Of a DNA stretch of 43,507 nt, positions 9,093 to 17,089 are shown piece after piece. The stretch is from an uncultured Pseudomonadota bacterium (GTDB lineage Bacteria > Myxococcota_A > UBA796 > GCA-2862545): NCBI GenBank assembly GCA_903861005.1, contig CAIOSP010000080.1, positions 1-43,507 on the forward strand. The letters run 5' to 3'. The notes beneath the pieces were generated by a model. That model did no database searches and was not told the DNA's origin. It saw only the letters and a list, made by a program, of their open reading frames with translations. The position numbers and the translations under genes are program-made. Every line of letters begins with the position of its first letter. The first letter of the stretch is position 1.

Positions 9093-10310
9093 CTACCCCT
9101 TCACACACACGACCTGACGGAGCGTATGCACGATCTCCACCAAGTCCGACTGCGCCTTCATCACCGCGTCGATCGGCTTGTAGGCCGCCGGCGTCTCGTC
9201 GATCACGTCCGCGTCCTTGCGGCACTCCACGTGCTCCGTCGCCTTGATGTGGTCTTCGAGCGTGAACAGCTTCTTGGCCTGGGTGCGCGAGTGCAGGCGA
9301 CCCGCGCCGTGGCTGCACGAGCACAGCGAGTCCGGGTTCCCGAGCCCGCGGACGATGAAGCTGCGCGCGCCCATCGATCCGGGGATGATCCCCAGCTCAC
9401 CCAGGCCCGCGCGCACCGCGCCCTTGCGGGTCACGAACACGTCCGCGCCAAAGTGCGTCTCCTTCTGCACGTAGTTGTGGTGGCAGTTCACGGCGATCTC
9501 CCCTGCGACGAACGGCGGCAGCTCGTGCTTGAGCGACTCGAGCACGTTCTCCATCATCACGCGCCGGTTCTCCCGCGCGAAGTGCTGGGCCCATCCGACC
9601 GCCTCGACGTAGTCGTCGAAGTGCTCGGTCCCCTCGCGGAAGTACGACAAGTCACGGTCGGGCAGGTTGGCCTGGTGCACGCGCATGTCCTCGCGCGCGA
9701 GCTCGATGAAGTAGCTCCCGAAGCGGTTCCCCACGCCACGCGATCCCGAGTGCAGCATCACCCACACGCGGTCCTCCTCATCGAGGCAGACCTCGATGAA
9801 GTGGTTCCCCGTCCCGAGCGTCCCGAGGTGGTTGGCGTCGTTCCCCTGCCCCAGCCGCGGGTGCTTGGCGCAGATCTGCCCGTAGCCGTCCGACAGGCCC
9901 AGCCAGGCCTGCGCCGACCGCTCGGGCAGCAGCGTCCACGCCCCCCGATCGTTCCGCCCGCCGTGATCCGTCCGGCCCACGGGCACGCGACGCTCGATCG
10001 ACGACCGCACCGACTTCAGCGAGTCCGGCAGCTGCGACGCCGTGAGCGACGTCCGCACCGCCATCATCCCGCAGCCGATGTCGACACCCACCGCCGCGGG
10101 GATGATCGCCCCCAGCGTCGGCACGACCGACCCCACTGTGGCGCCGATCCCCACGTGCACGTCCGGCATCACGGCCACGTGCCCGCGCACGATCGGCAGC
10201 CGCGCCACGTTCTGGAGCTGGCGCACCGCGCCCTCGTCCATCGCCACGCCGCGCGTCCACGCCTTGATCGGCACGCCCCCTTCCACCACCAGCTCGTCGT
10301 ATCCGGACAT
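9093..10310 (-). CDS. rtcB: RNA-splicing ligase RtcB
   Basis: A 405-residue GTP- and Mn-dependent RNA ligase that joins 2',3'-cyclic phosphate (or 3'-phosphate) ends to 5'-OH ends, repairing cleaved tRNA or rRNA. It is close to the E. coli protein over its whole length. Metal-site motifs include VDIGCGM (Cys80) and NCHHNYV. The guanylylated histidine is His334 in CSCSHGAGR, equivalent to His337 of E. coli RtcB. The ATG at 10310 was chosen because it starts the family N-terminus and follows an AGGTGG ribosome site; the open frame continues well upstream without homology. It is the first gene behind the sigma-54 promoter at 10339-10354, which would give a leader of only about 17 nt. Confidence 0.98.
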   Translation of the reverse strand: MSGYDELVVEGGVPIKAWTRGVAMDEGAVRQLQNVARLPIVRGHVAVMPDVHVGIGATVGSVVPTLGAIIPAAVGVDIGCGMMAVRTSLTASQLPDSLKSVRSSIERRVPVGRTDHGGRNDRGAWTLLPERSAQAWLGLSDGYGQICAKHPRLGQGNDANHLGTLGTGNHFIEVCLDEEDRVWVMLHSGSRGVGNRFGSYFIELAREDMRVHQANLPDRDLSYFREGTEHFDDYVEAVGWAQHFARENRRVMMENVLESLKHELPPFVAGEIAVNCHHNYVQKETHFGADVFVTRKGAVRAGLGELGIIPGSMGARSFIVRGLGNPDSLCSCSHGAGRLHSRTQAKKLFTLEDHIKATEHVECRKDADVIDETPAAYKPIDAVMKAQSDLVEIVHTLRQVVCVKG

Positions 10311-10338
10311 CGTCCACCTCTTGTTCGACAGGGGCCTT

Positions 10339-10354
10339 GGCAGCGGTCGTGCCA
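10339..10354 (-). promoter_or_regulatory. Sigma-54 promoter for rtcBA
   Basis: Read on the minus strand, the sequence is TGGCACG-ACCG-CTGCC. The -24 element TGGCACG matches the consensus fully and the -12 element keeps the essential GC, with the required spacing. Transcription would start near 10327, just before the rtcB ribosome site. A divergent gene for the cognate activator RtcR makes this assignment strong. A 6-bp dyad (GCCAGA 10351-10356, TCTGGC 10367-10372) overlaps the upstream edge of the -24 box. Confidence 0.9.
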
Positions 10355-10407
10355 GACATGGCTTGATCTGGCGATCTCGTCGACTAGAACAGGCTAAACA
10401 CCCGATC

Positions 10408-10429
10408 TGTCCGCATTGATGCGTGGACA
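10408..10429. promoter_or_regulatory. Candidate RtcR upstream activator site
   Basis: The dyad TGTCC (10408-10412) and GGACA (10425-10429), separated by 12 nt with an inner GCA/TGC match, lies about 80-100 bp upstream of the predicted rtcB start point. That is where bacterial enhancer-binding proteins usually bind. Only geometry supports it. Confidence 0.35.
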
Positions 10430-10435
10430 TTTTAC

Positions 10436-10459
10436 GATACCTTGGGATAGCCAGGTATC
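10436..10459. repeat. Perfect inverted repeat at the rtcR ribosome site
   Basis: GATACCT (10436-10442) and AGGTATC (10453-10459) form a perfect 7-bp dyad with a 10-nt spacer. It ends one base before the rtcR start codon. The 3' arm contains the AGG that is the likely ribosome-binding core. It could be an operator for autoregulation or a hairpin limiting rtcR translation. Its place 109-132 bp from the rtcB start point would also suit an activator site. Confidence 0.55.
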
Positions 10460-10460
10460 C

Positions 10461-12035
10461 ATGACGCGCAGACCCACCCACATCCTCGGCTTCTATGGCA
10501 CCCAGCTGGACGCGGGCCTGCGGCCGGACCGCTGGGAGCGCTGGCGCCCCACCGTCTCGCTCTTTCAGCACGACGATCTGCAGGTCGACCGCCTGGACCT
10601 GCTGGTGCCGCCGCGCTGGGAGAAGCGCGCCGAGGGCTTGATCGCGGACATCCACCAGCTGTCGCCGGACACGGTTGTGGTGGCGCACCCCTTCCTGGCC
10701 CCTGACCCGTGGGACTTTGAGGACGTCTACGCGGAGCTCGACGACCTGGTGCAGCGGCTCGACTTCCGCCCGGACGACGTCGACCACTACGTGCACCTCA
10801 CCACCGGCACGCACGTCGCGCAGATCTGCCTGTTCCTGCTCTGTGAGTCGCGACAGATCCCCGGCCGCCTGATCCAGACGGGCCCGGCCACGCGCGGCCC
10901 GGGGCCCACGTGGTCGATCGTGGACCTGGAGCTGAGCCGCTACGACCGCCTCGCCGCGCGCTTCAAGGCAAGGCGCGAGGCCGCCCAGGGCGTGCTGCGC
11001 TCCGGCATCCCGACGCTCAACCCGGGCTTCGCGGCCCTCGTCGAGCGGCTGGAGCGCGTCGCCACGGCCAGCCGCGCGCCCATCCTGCTCCAGGGGCCCA
11101 CGGGCTCTGGCAAGACGCGCCTCGCGCGGCGCATCCACGATCTCAAGCGCAGCGGACGCCTCGCGTCGGGCAACCTGGTCGAGCTGAACTGCGCCACGCT
11201 GCGTGGGGATCAGGCGATGAGCGCGCTGTTCGGCCACGTGCGGGGCGCGTTCACCGGTGCGGCGGCGGATCGCGCGGGCCTGCTGCGTGCTGCCGACAAG
11301 GGCGTGCTCTTCCTCGACGAGATCGGTGAGCTGGGCCTGGACGAGCAGGCCATGCTGCTGCGGGCGCTGGAGGACAAGCGCTTCCTCCCCGTCGGCGCCG
11401 ACAAGGAGGTCTCCAGCGACTTCCAGCTGGTCGCAGGCACCCACCGTGATCTGCATGCCTCCGTCGCCGAGGGCCGCTTCCGCGAGGACCTGCTCGCGCG
11501 CATCGACCTGTGGACCTTCCACCTGCCCGGCCTCGCCGCCCGCAAGGAGGACGTGGCGCCCAACCTCGACTGGGAGCTGGAGCGCATCTCCGAGGAGCTC
11601 GGCCGACGCGTGCGCATGAACCGCGAGGCGCGCGACCGCTACCTCGGCTGGGCCACCGGGCCGGACGCCACGTGGCGCGGCAGCTTCCGCGACCTGCACG
11701 CCTCAGTCGTGCGCATGGCGACGCTGGCCGACGGAGGCCGGATCGATCGCGCGATCGTCGACGACGAGCTCGTGAGGCTCACGCCGCACGCCGGGCCCGA
11801 TCGGGCGCAGCGGGTGCTGGGCGCGCGGGCCGCGTCGCTCGATCGCTTCGACCGCGTGCAGCTCGACGACGTGCTCGCGGTGTGCGCCGCCGCGCGGACC
11901 CTGTCGGAGGCGGGGCGCACGCTGTTCGCCGCGTCGCGCGCTGAGCGCACCTCCGTGAACGATGCGGACAGGCTCCGCAAGTACCTCGCGCGCTTCGATC
12001 TGAGCTTCGACGACACGCGCGCCGCGCGCGCTTGA
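10461..12035 (+). CDS. rtcR: Sigma-54 activator of the RNA repair operon, RtcR
   Basis: A 524-residue enhancer-binding protein that activates sigma-54 polymerase at rtcBA. The N-terminal ~180 residues match the RtcR-type CARF sensor domain (start FYGTQLD, then PWDFEDVYAELDD, TTGTHVAQICLFLL), which in enteric bacteria keeps the protein inactive until an RNA-damage ligand is sensed. The central AAA+ domain has Walker A GPTGSGKT (about 211), the sigma-54 contact loop GAFTGA (about 262-267) and Walker B VLFLDEIGEL. The C-terminus (VNDADRLRKYLARFDL) is the RtcR-type DNA-binding end. ATG 10461 is preferred over the upstream in-frame ATG at 10416 because the conserved protein starts here and an AGG lies 5 nt before it. 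It is transcribed away from rtcB, the arrangement known in E. coli. Confidence 0.97.
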   Translation: MTRRPTHILGFYGTQLDAGLRPDRWERWRPTVSLFQHDDLQVDRLDLLVPPRWEKRAEGLIADIHQLSPDTVVVAHPFLAPDPWDFEDVYAELDDLVQRLDFRPDDVDHYVHLTTGTHVAQICLFLLCESRQIPGRLIQTGPATRGPGPTWSIVDLELSRYDRLAARFKARREAAQGVLRSGIPTLNPGFAALVERLERVATASRAPILLQGPTGSGKTRLARRIHDLKRSGRLASGNLVELNCATLRGDQAMSALFGHVRGAFTGAAADRAGLLRAADKGVLFLDEIGELGLDEQAMLLRALEDKRFLPVGADKEVSSDFQLVAGTHRDLHASVAEGRFREDLLARIDLWTFHLPGLAARKEDVAPNLDWELERISEELGRRVRMNREARDRYLGWATGPDATWRGSFRDLHASVVRMATLADGGRIDRAIVDDELVRLTPHAGPDRAQRVLGARAASLDRFDRVQLDDVLAVCAAARTLSEAGRTLFAASRAERTSVNDADRLRKYLARFDLSFDDTRAARA

Positions 12036-12043
12036 CCATGGCC

Positions 12044-12061
12044 CTCCGTCAGGCGACGGAG
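12044..12061 (+). terminator. Hairpin after rtcR, possible terminator
   Basis: CTCCGTC (12044-12050) and GACGGAG (12055-12061) form a perfect 7-bp stem with a 4-nt loop, 8 nt past the rtcR stop and 25 nt before the next gene. No T-tract follows, so termination is uncertain. Confidence 0.4.
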
Positions 12062-12086
12062 CCTTCGCACACCCCTGGGAGCCCCT

Positions 12087-13082
12087 ATGTTCGCGTTGAC
12101 CCTGCTTCTGCTGACCCAGCCCGCCTCGGCGTTCGGCTCGCCGAACAACAACAGCTTTGAGTCGGGCGACCTCACCAGCTGGTCGCACTGGGGCGCGGGC
12201 ACAATCGTCGGCACCGACGGCGCGTACGACGGCAGCTACGCGGCGCAGCTCTCGCTGGATCCATCCTCCACCGGCTCGCAGGAGTACGGCCTGTACCAGG
12301 ACGTGCCGGGGATCACCGCGGGGGCGCATGTCCAGTTCACGATCCTCGCGTCCATGTCCGTGGCCAACCCCCTGACGGCGGGCGCGACGCTGCGGATCAA
12401 GTGGGAGGCGTACAACGGCCCCACGTACCAGGGGGCGTCGGAGACCATCGTCCCCCTGCCGATCGACGGCAGCTTTGGCTACGGCAAGGTCGAGCTCACC
12501 GTGCCCGCGGACAACACGCTGCTGCGCTACACGCTGCTGATCGAGGGCCCGCAGGCCGGCGCCGGCGGCACCGTCTACGTCGACCTCGCGGAGATCGCGC
12601 CGTACACGGACGACTGGTGCCCTGAGATCTTGGACCAGCCGCTGGACGCCGACGGTGACCAGGTCGGCGACGACTGCGACGTGTGCGTGGGCGACGACAC
12701 CAGCGGCGACGCCGACGCCGACACCATCTGCGACAACCTCGACGTGTGCCTGGGCGACGACTCGGTCGGCGACGCGGACGGCGACGGCGTGTGCGACGAT
12801 CGAGACGCCTGCGAGGGCGATGACGCCACAGGAGACGCCGACGGCGATGGCCTGTGCGCGGACAGCGATCCGGACGACGCGGGCGACACCGACGTCGCCG
12901 CCGACACCGACCTGGCCGGCGCGGACACCGACCTCGGCGGCGCCGACACCGACGTGGCCGCGGACACCGACGACGGATCCACCGGGGATGCCGGCTGCGG
13001 CTGCGCGCAGTCGGGCTCTCCGATCGCGTTGGCGCCGCTCGCCCTGCTGGCCCTGGCTGCGCGTCGCCGCCGTCGCGGCTGA
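12087..13082 (+). CDS. Secreted MYXO-CTERM-like protein with TSP3 repeats
   Basis: A 331-residue cell-surface protein. It has a short cleavable signal peptide (ending near residue 15), a beta-sandwich, carbohydrate-binding-like domain (about 20-170), and then thrombospondin type 3 style calcium-binding repeats (about 180-270) with recurrent DADGDxVxDxxD patterns and paired cysteines. An Asp/Thr spacer built from DTDxAG-type units (about 270-300) follows. The C-terminus has GCGCA, a hydrophobic helix and RRRRRG, the layout of the MYXO-CTERM sorting signal used in myxobacteria for surface anchoring after processing. No enzyme motif is visible, so an adhesive or structural role is the best inference. 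It is 51 nt downstream of rtcR with a hairpin between, so it is probably unrelated to RNA repair. This is one of the stronger taxonomic clues in the window. Confidence 0.85.
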   Translation: MFALTLLLLTQPASAFGSPNNNSFESGDLTSWSHWGAGTIVGTDGAYDGSYAAQLSLDPSSTGSQEYGLYQDVPGITAGAHVQFTILASMSVANPLTAGATLRIKWEAYNGPTYQGASETIVPLPIDGSFGYGKVELTVPADNTLLRYTLLIEGPQAGAGGTVYVDLAEIAPYTDDWCPEILDQPLDADGDQVGDDCDVCVGDDTSGDADADTICDNLDVCLGDDSVGDADGDGVCDDRDACEGDDATGDADGDGLCADSDPDDAGDTDVAADTDLAGADTDLGGADTDVAADTDDGSTGDAGCGCAQSGSPIALAPLALLALAARRRRRG

Positions 13083-13105
13083 CGCGCCTGCGTGCGGGGC
13101 GGACG

Positions 13106-13148
13106 CGCGTGAGGATCGCGCGCCACCCTCACGCGTGAGGCGGCGCGC
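13106..13148 (+). terminator. Strong GC hairpin with an alternative pairing
   Basis: GCGCGCC (13118-13124) pairs with GGCGCGC (13142-13148) around the perfect palindrome CCTCACGCGTGAGG (13127-13140). An earlier copy of CGCGTGAGG (13106-13114) can instead pair with CCTCACGCG (13127-13135). It lies 24-66 nt past the MYXO-CTERM stop and most likely ends that transcript, though no T-tract follows. Confidence 0.5.
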
Positions 13149-13309
13149 GCCCGAGCGAGACATCGCGCCCGACTTGGTCCGCGGGCCAATTCCACGGGGC
13201 AAGACGCGTGTGGGGGCGCGGGTGCATTTCAGCCCCGCTGCGCCGCCCCAAAGAGCACGACCGCCCGCCGCCCCAGACGACAGGCTACAAACCCAGCGCT
13301 GGAGGCAAG

Positions 13310-14137
13310 ATGCGTCGCGTCGGGCTTGGGATCGGGCTGGTGTGGTTCACGGCGTGCGCAAAGGCCGCCCCGATCGTGGCCGCCGCGGCCGCGCCCCCTA
13401 TGGACGAGGTGCTCGCCCTCGCTTGGGTGCAAGCCAGCGCCGAGCACGAGGCCGCCACGCTCACCGTCTACCAGTCGGCCCACGCTGCGCTCGACCGCGC
13501 GCTCGCGGACACCACCTGGAGCGCGGCCCTGGAGCAGTCCGACGACTTCAGCGCGCTGCCGCCGGCCATCGTCGTCGACGTCGACGAGACCGTGCTCGAC
13601 AACAGCCCGTACCAGGTCCGAAACCTGCTGGACGGCAAGGGCTTCGACAAGGCCACCTGGGGCGCGTGGGTGGCCGAGGCGCACGCCGACGAGGTGCGTG
13701 GCGCCGCCGCCTTCCTGGCCGCCGCCGACGCGCGCGGCGTCGACGTGTTCTATGTGTCCAACCGCGAGGCCGATCAGGTCGAGCCCACCCGCGCCAACCT
13801 GGCCGCGCTCGGCTTCCCCGACACCGCGGACGCGCACACCTTCCTCTTCCGCGACGGCACGTCCGACAAGTCCGCGCGCCGGACCGCCGTGGCCGCCACG
13901 CACCGCGTGGTCCTCGTGTTCGGCGACAACCTGTTCGACTTCGTCGAGTCGCCCAAGCCCGACCTCACCGCGCGCCTGGCCATGGTCCACGACCACCAGG
14001 CGTGGTGGGGCACGCGCTGGTTCCTGGTGCCCAACCCGCTGTACGGTTCGTGGGACGACGCGATCGGGAGCTACGCGCACCCGGACGCGGCGACGCAGCA
14101 CACCCACCGGATCCACGCGCTCGACGCGCGGCGCTGA
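13310..14137 (+). CDS. HAD-type acid phosphatase lipoprotein, e(P4)/class B-C like
   Basis: A 275-residue lipid-anchored phosphatase of the HAD superfamily, like the outer-membrane e(P4) nucleotidase of Haemophilus. The ATG at 13310 follows a GGAGG site. The signal ends in FTAC (Cys16). Motif I is VVDVDETVLDNS, giving nucleophile Asp90 and acid/base Asp92. Motif II is in YVSNRE. A late GDNLFDF segment supplies the acidic metal ligands. Length matches the family. The likely role is dephosphorylation of nucleotides or other small phosphate esters at the envelope. It converges on rlmE with 13 nt between the stops. Together with the PhoD-like protein it makes two exported phosphatases in this window. 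Confidence 0.9.
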   Translation: MRRVGLGIGLVWFTACAKAAPIVAAAAAPPMDEVLALAWVQASAEHEAATLTVYQSAHAALDRALADTTWSAALEQSDDFSALPPAIVVDVDETVLDNSPYQVRNLLDGKGFDKATWGAWVAEAHADEVRGAAAFLAAADARGVDVFYVSNREADQVEPTRANLAALGFPDTADAHTFLFRDGTSDKSARRTAVAATHRVVLVFGDNLFDFVESPKPDLTARLAMVHDHQAWWGTRWFLVPNPLYGSWDDAIGSYAHPDAATQHTHRIHALDARR

Positions 14138-14150
14138 TCCAAACACGCGC

Positions 14151-14747
14151 CTACCGCTTGTCCAACCCCACCAGGAAGAACTCGCGCGACACCTGACGCA
14201 CCGCCTCAGGGCGATACCGCTTCACGGTGCCGAACACCTTGCGCACCTGCTCTTGGAAGGCCTGCGCGTCTCGACCGTCGAACACCTTCACGACGAACGA
14301 GCCGCCCTTCACGACGACCTTCTCGGCCAGCTCCAGCGCGCAGGTCGCGAGCTCGATCTGCCGGTAGTGATCGGCCTCCACCACGCCGGTGGTGTTGGGC
14401 GCCATGTCCGACAGCAGCAGGTCAGCCGGGCCACCGAGTGCCGCGATCAGCTCCTCCGCCGAGACCTCAAGCACGCTGCGCGCGATCCAGGTCCCGCCCG
14501 ACAGCTGCGGCTCGTGCAGGTCGACGCCCACCAACACACCCTTGCTGCCGATCTGCTGGAGCACGTACTGGCTCCAGGACCCGGGGAAGCAGCCCAGATC
14601 CACCACGCGCTGGCCCTGCTTGAAGATGCGGACGCTGCTCTGGATCTCCGACAGCTTGAACACGGAGCGCGCCTTGAAGCCCTGCTCCTTGGCGTCCCGG
14701 GTGAACCTGTCCGGCTTGGCGTACGGGTTCTTGGCCTTCCCACTCAT
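14151..14747 (-). CDS. rlmE: 23S rRNA 2'-O-ribose methyltransferase RlmE (FtsJ)
   Basis: A 198-residue SAM-dependent methyltransferase that modifies U2552 of 23S rRNA during late 50S assembly. It has the SAM-binding VVDLGCFPGSWSQYV motif and the K-D-K-E catalytic set: Lys in RSVFKL, Asp in LLSDMAPN, Lys in FVVKVF, Glu in SREFFLVG. The start at 14747 (MSGKAKNPYAKPD) gives the family N-terminus and overlaps the engB stop by 4 nt (ATGA), so the two are translationally coupled. An upstream in-frame start would lie inside engB. Coupling rRNA modification with a ribosome-assembly GTPase makes sense as one functional unit. Confidence 0.96.
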   Translation of the reverse strand: MSGKAKNPYAKPDRFTRDAKEQGFKARSVFKLSEIQSSVRIFKQGQRVVDLGCFPGSWSQYVLQQIGSKGVLVGVDLHEPQLSGGTWIARSVLEVSAEELIAALGGPADLLLSDMAPNTTGVVEADHYRQIELATCALELAEKVVVKGGSFVVKVFDGRDAQAFQEQVRKVFGTVKRYRPEAVRQVSREFFLVGLDKR

Positions 14748-15346
14748 GGCACGGCACACGCGGCTTCGAGGTGGTCCCACAGCGAGTCGACGCCCACGCG
14801 CGACTTCGCGGAGAAGGCGATCGGCTGGCCCGGGTCCAGGTGATGGACGTCGTGGAAGCGGCGCAGCGCGGGCTTGATCTCATGCTTGCTCAGCCGGTCG
14901 ATCTTGGTGGCGACCACCAACAGCGGCGTGCCGAAGTCGCGCAGGCCCTCGATCAGGATGGTGTCGATCTCCTGCGGCGGCAGGCGGCCGTCGATCAACG
15001 ACACGACCAAGCGCAGGTTGGGCCGCTCGCCCAAGTAGGCCTCGATCATCGGCTTCCAGGAGATCGTGACCGAGTCCGGCACGTCGGCGAAGCCGTAGCC
15101 AGGCAGATCGACGAACACACACGCCGATCCGACCTTGAACAGGTTCACCAGCTGCGTACGACCCGGGGTGGACGACACGCGCGCGGCGCGGCGCCCCCCC
15201 AACAGGGCGTTGAGGGCGCTGGACTTGCCCACGTTGCTTCGGCCGACGAACGCGATCTCCGGCAGCGTCTGCGCGGGGACCGCGCCGGGGAAGCTGCCGA
15301 TGAAGTCGACGTTGCCTGAATGATCTCGGAGTCGCTTAGGAGACAT
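14744..15346 (-). CDS. engB: Ribosome-biogenesis GTPase EngB (YihA/YsxC)
   Basis: A 200-residue GTPase needed for large-subunit assembly in other bacteria. All G motifs are present: GRSNVGKSS (G1), STPGRT (G2), DLPGYG (G3), TKID (G4) and SAKS (G5). The N-terminal segment and length match the family. It begins 43 nt after the stop of the ABC binding-protein gene on the same strand, so it may be read together with that operon, and its stop overlaps rlmE. Confidence 0.96.
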   Translation of the reverse strand: MSPKRLRDHSGNVDFIGSFPGAVPAQTLPEIAFVGRSNVGKSSALNALLGGRRAARVSSTPGRTQLVNLFKVGSACVFVDLPGYGFADVPDSVTISWKPMIEAYLGERPNLRLVVSLIDGRLPPQEIDTILIEGLRDFGTPLLVVATKIDRLSKHEIKPALRRFHDVHHLDPGQPIAFSAKSRVGVDSLWDHLEAACAVP

Positions 15347-15389
15347 GCGGCGCGGACTAACGCCCGGACGGCCGAATGTCGCCCAAGGC

Positions 15390-16334
15390 CTACGGCAGGG
15401 TCTTCCAGGCGCCCTGCGCGGTGCTGCCCGCGGGAAGCAGGTCGATCGAGATCATGGCGCCGACCAGCTCGTCCCAGCGCGCCTGCGTCATCTTGCCCAG
15501 GCCGTCTGTGCCGGTGGCGAAGGGCTTCTGGGCCTCAGTCACACAAGCCAGGGTCTCGGGCGTCAGCTGGTCGTTGAGCTTGCCGATCGCCGCGTTCGCG
15601 GCGGTCGGGTCGGCAAGGTAGGCGGTCCACGCCTCCTCGGTGGCCTTCACGAACGCGGGCGCCCACGCGGGAGGCGGGTCGGAGAACGCCAGCAGCGTGC
15701 CGTACGGGTTCCAGCCGGCGTCCGACGCCTTGAGGAACACCGAGTCGACGCCCTTGGCCTTCACCGCGCACGGCTCGGCCGTGATGTAGGCCTGCTGGGC
15801 CAGCGTCGGGTCGTTGAGCCAGGTGGCGATTGAGCCCGTCGTCGGGATCATCTCAACCTTGCCCTCCCACGCATACTTCTTCCAGAGGAAGCGCTGCAGC
15901 GGGCCACCGACCTCCAGCGCCAGCTTGCCTCCGTGGATGTCCGCGAACGAGGTCAGCCCCTGCTCCGTGTGCGCCATCAGGCCCATGGGCGACAGCTGGA
16001 AGGCAGGCCACACGCCGATTGCGGTCACGCCCTTGGAGCGCTTGAGCAGCAGGTCGTCCGCCGCCGAGATCGCCGCGTCGGCCTGGCCGCTGGCCAACAG
16101 CTCGAGCGTGGGCGCGCCGGGGCCGCCGGGCATGATCTCCACGTCAAAGCCGGCCTTGGCGTAGGAGCCGCTGACCACGCCCTGGTAGAACCCGCCGAAC
16201 TCCGGCTCGGGCACCCAGTTCAGCGCCAGCTTCACGTGCTGGACGGCGGGCGGTGCGTCCGCGGGCGGGGCCGTAGGCGCGAGCGTAGGACCAGAAGAAC
16301 AAGCGAACAAAGAGAGCAGAGCGAGCGCAATCAT
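15390..16334 (-). CDS. NMT1/ThiY-like ABC transporter substrate-binding lipoprotein
   Basis: A 314-residue binding protein of the NMT1/THI5-like family, the group that captures pyrimidine precursors of thiamin or alkyl-sulfonates. The signal peptide ends in LFAC (Cys12) followed by a Pro/Ala spacer. The N-terminal core runs KLALNWVPEPEFGGFYQG, then LASGQADAAIS and a helical C-terminus, all typical. The ATG at 16334 overlaps the permease stop by 4 nt. No TPP riboswitch was found ahead of the operon, so a thiamin-precursor substrate is only one possibility. Confidence 0.9.
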   Translation of the reverse strand: MIALALLSLFACSSGPTLAPTAPPADAPPAVQHVKLALNWVPEPEFGGFYQGVVSGSYAKAGFDVEIMPGGPGAPTLELLASGQADAAISAADDLLLKRSKGVTAIGVWPAFQLSPMGLMAHTEQGLTSFADIHGGKLALEVGGPLQRFLWKKYAWEGKVEMIPTTGSIATWLNDPTLAQQAYITAEPCAVKAKGVDSVFLKASDAGWNPYGTLLAFSDPPPAWAPAFVKATEEAWTAYLADPTAANAAIGKLNDQLTPETLACVTEAQKPFATGTDGLGKMTQARWDELVGAMISIDLLPAGSTAQGAWKTLP

Positions 16335-17089
16335 GTAGAGCCTCCAGCGTGCCAGCGACCGATAACCCGACGCTCCAAGGCCCGTACCGAGCCGAAGATC
16401 GCCAGCGAGAGGCCGGTCGCGCAAAGGATCGCCGCGACCGAGAGCCCCATCTCCGCGGTGCGCGCGGCCCGCAGCACCAGGAACCCTAGCCCCGGCGGTA
16501 CGCCGTTCGACCCGATGAACTCGCCGATGATGGCGCCGATCACGGCCAGCCCGCCCGCCACCCGAAAGCCGGCGAACAGGTACGGGAGCGCGGCTGGGAA
16601 GCGCAGCTTGAGCAGGGTCTGCGTCCAGGTGGCGCCGTAGAGGTGCAGCAACTCCACCTGCTCGGGCTCGGCGGCCCGCAGGCCCACGTTGGCCGCCGTG
16701 AGGATCGGAAAGAAGCTGGCGATGGCGCCCGACGCGATCGCCACCGGCGAGCCGTAGCCCAGCCACACCACAAACAGCGGCGCCACCGCGACGATCGGCA
16801 GCGTCTGGACCAGCAGCGCGTACGGGTAGAACGCGGCCTCGATCCACTTGGACCGCAAGAAGAGCACCCCGCCCGCCAAACCTGCCGCGGTGGCCAGCGT
16901 GAGCGCGATCAACGCGCACTTTCCCGTCTGCCAAGTGGCCGTGAGGAGGTCCTCACGCTGCGCCCAGGCGACCTCCGCCACCTCCATCGGCGACGGCAGC
17001 AGGATGGGCGGAAGTCGGCTGGCCAGCAGCGACCACAACACGATCACCGAGAGCGCGCCGAGCGCCGGGAGCCACGCGCCACGGGTCAT
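16331..17089 (-). CDS. ABC transporter permease (SsuC/ThiX-like)
   Basis: A 252-residue inner-membrane permease with about six helices. The cytoplasmic EAA loop is recognisable near residues 130-165 (LYGATWTQTLLKLRFPAALP), the contact point with the ATPase. Family resemblance is to the BPD_transp_1 permeases of nitrate/sulfonate/pyrimidine systems. It overlaps the ATPase gene upstream and the binding-protein gene downstream by 4 nt each, so the three subunits should be made in balanced amounts. Confidence 0.93.
   Translation of the reverse strand: MTRGAWLPALGALSVIVLWSLLASRLPPILLPSPMEVAEVAWAQREDLLTATWQTGKCALIALTLATAAGLAGGVLFLRSKWIEAAFYPYALLVQTLPIVAVAPLFVVWLGYGSPVAIASGAIASFFPILTAANVGLRAAEPEQVELLHLYGATWTQTLLKLRFPAALPYLFAGFRVAGGLAVIGAIIGEFIGSNGVPPGLGFLVLRAARTAEMGLSVAAILCATGLSLAIFGSVRALERRVIGRWHAGGST

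Noticed and set aside
10311-11699. Upstream extension of the rtcB frame
   Set aside because: It lies antisense to rtcR and across the sigma-54 promoter; RtcB homology begins at 10310.
12880-12975. Tandem GACACCGAC-type repeats as a DNA repeat element
   Set aside because: They are in frame and encode the Asp/Thr spacer of the MYXO-CTERM protein, so they are protein-level low complexity.
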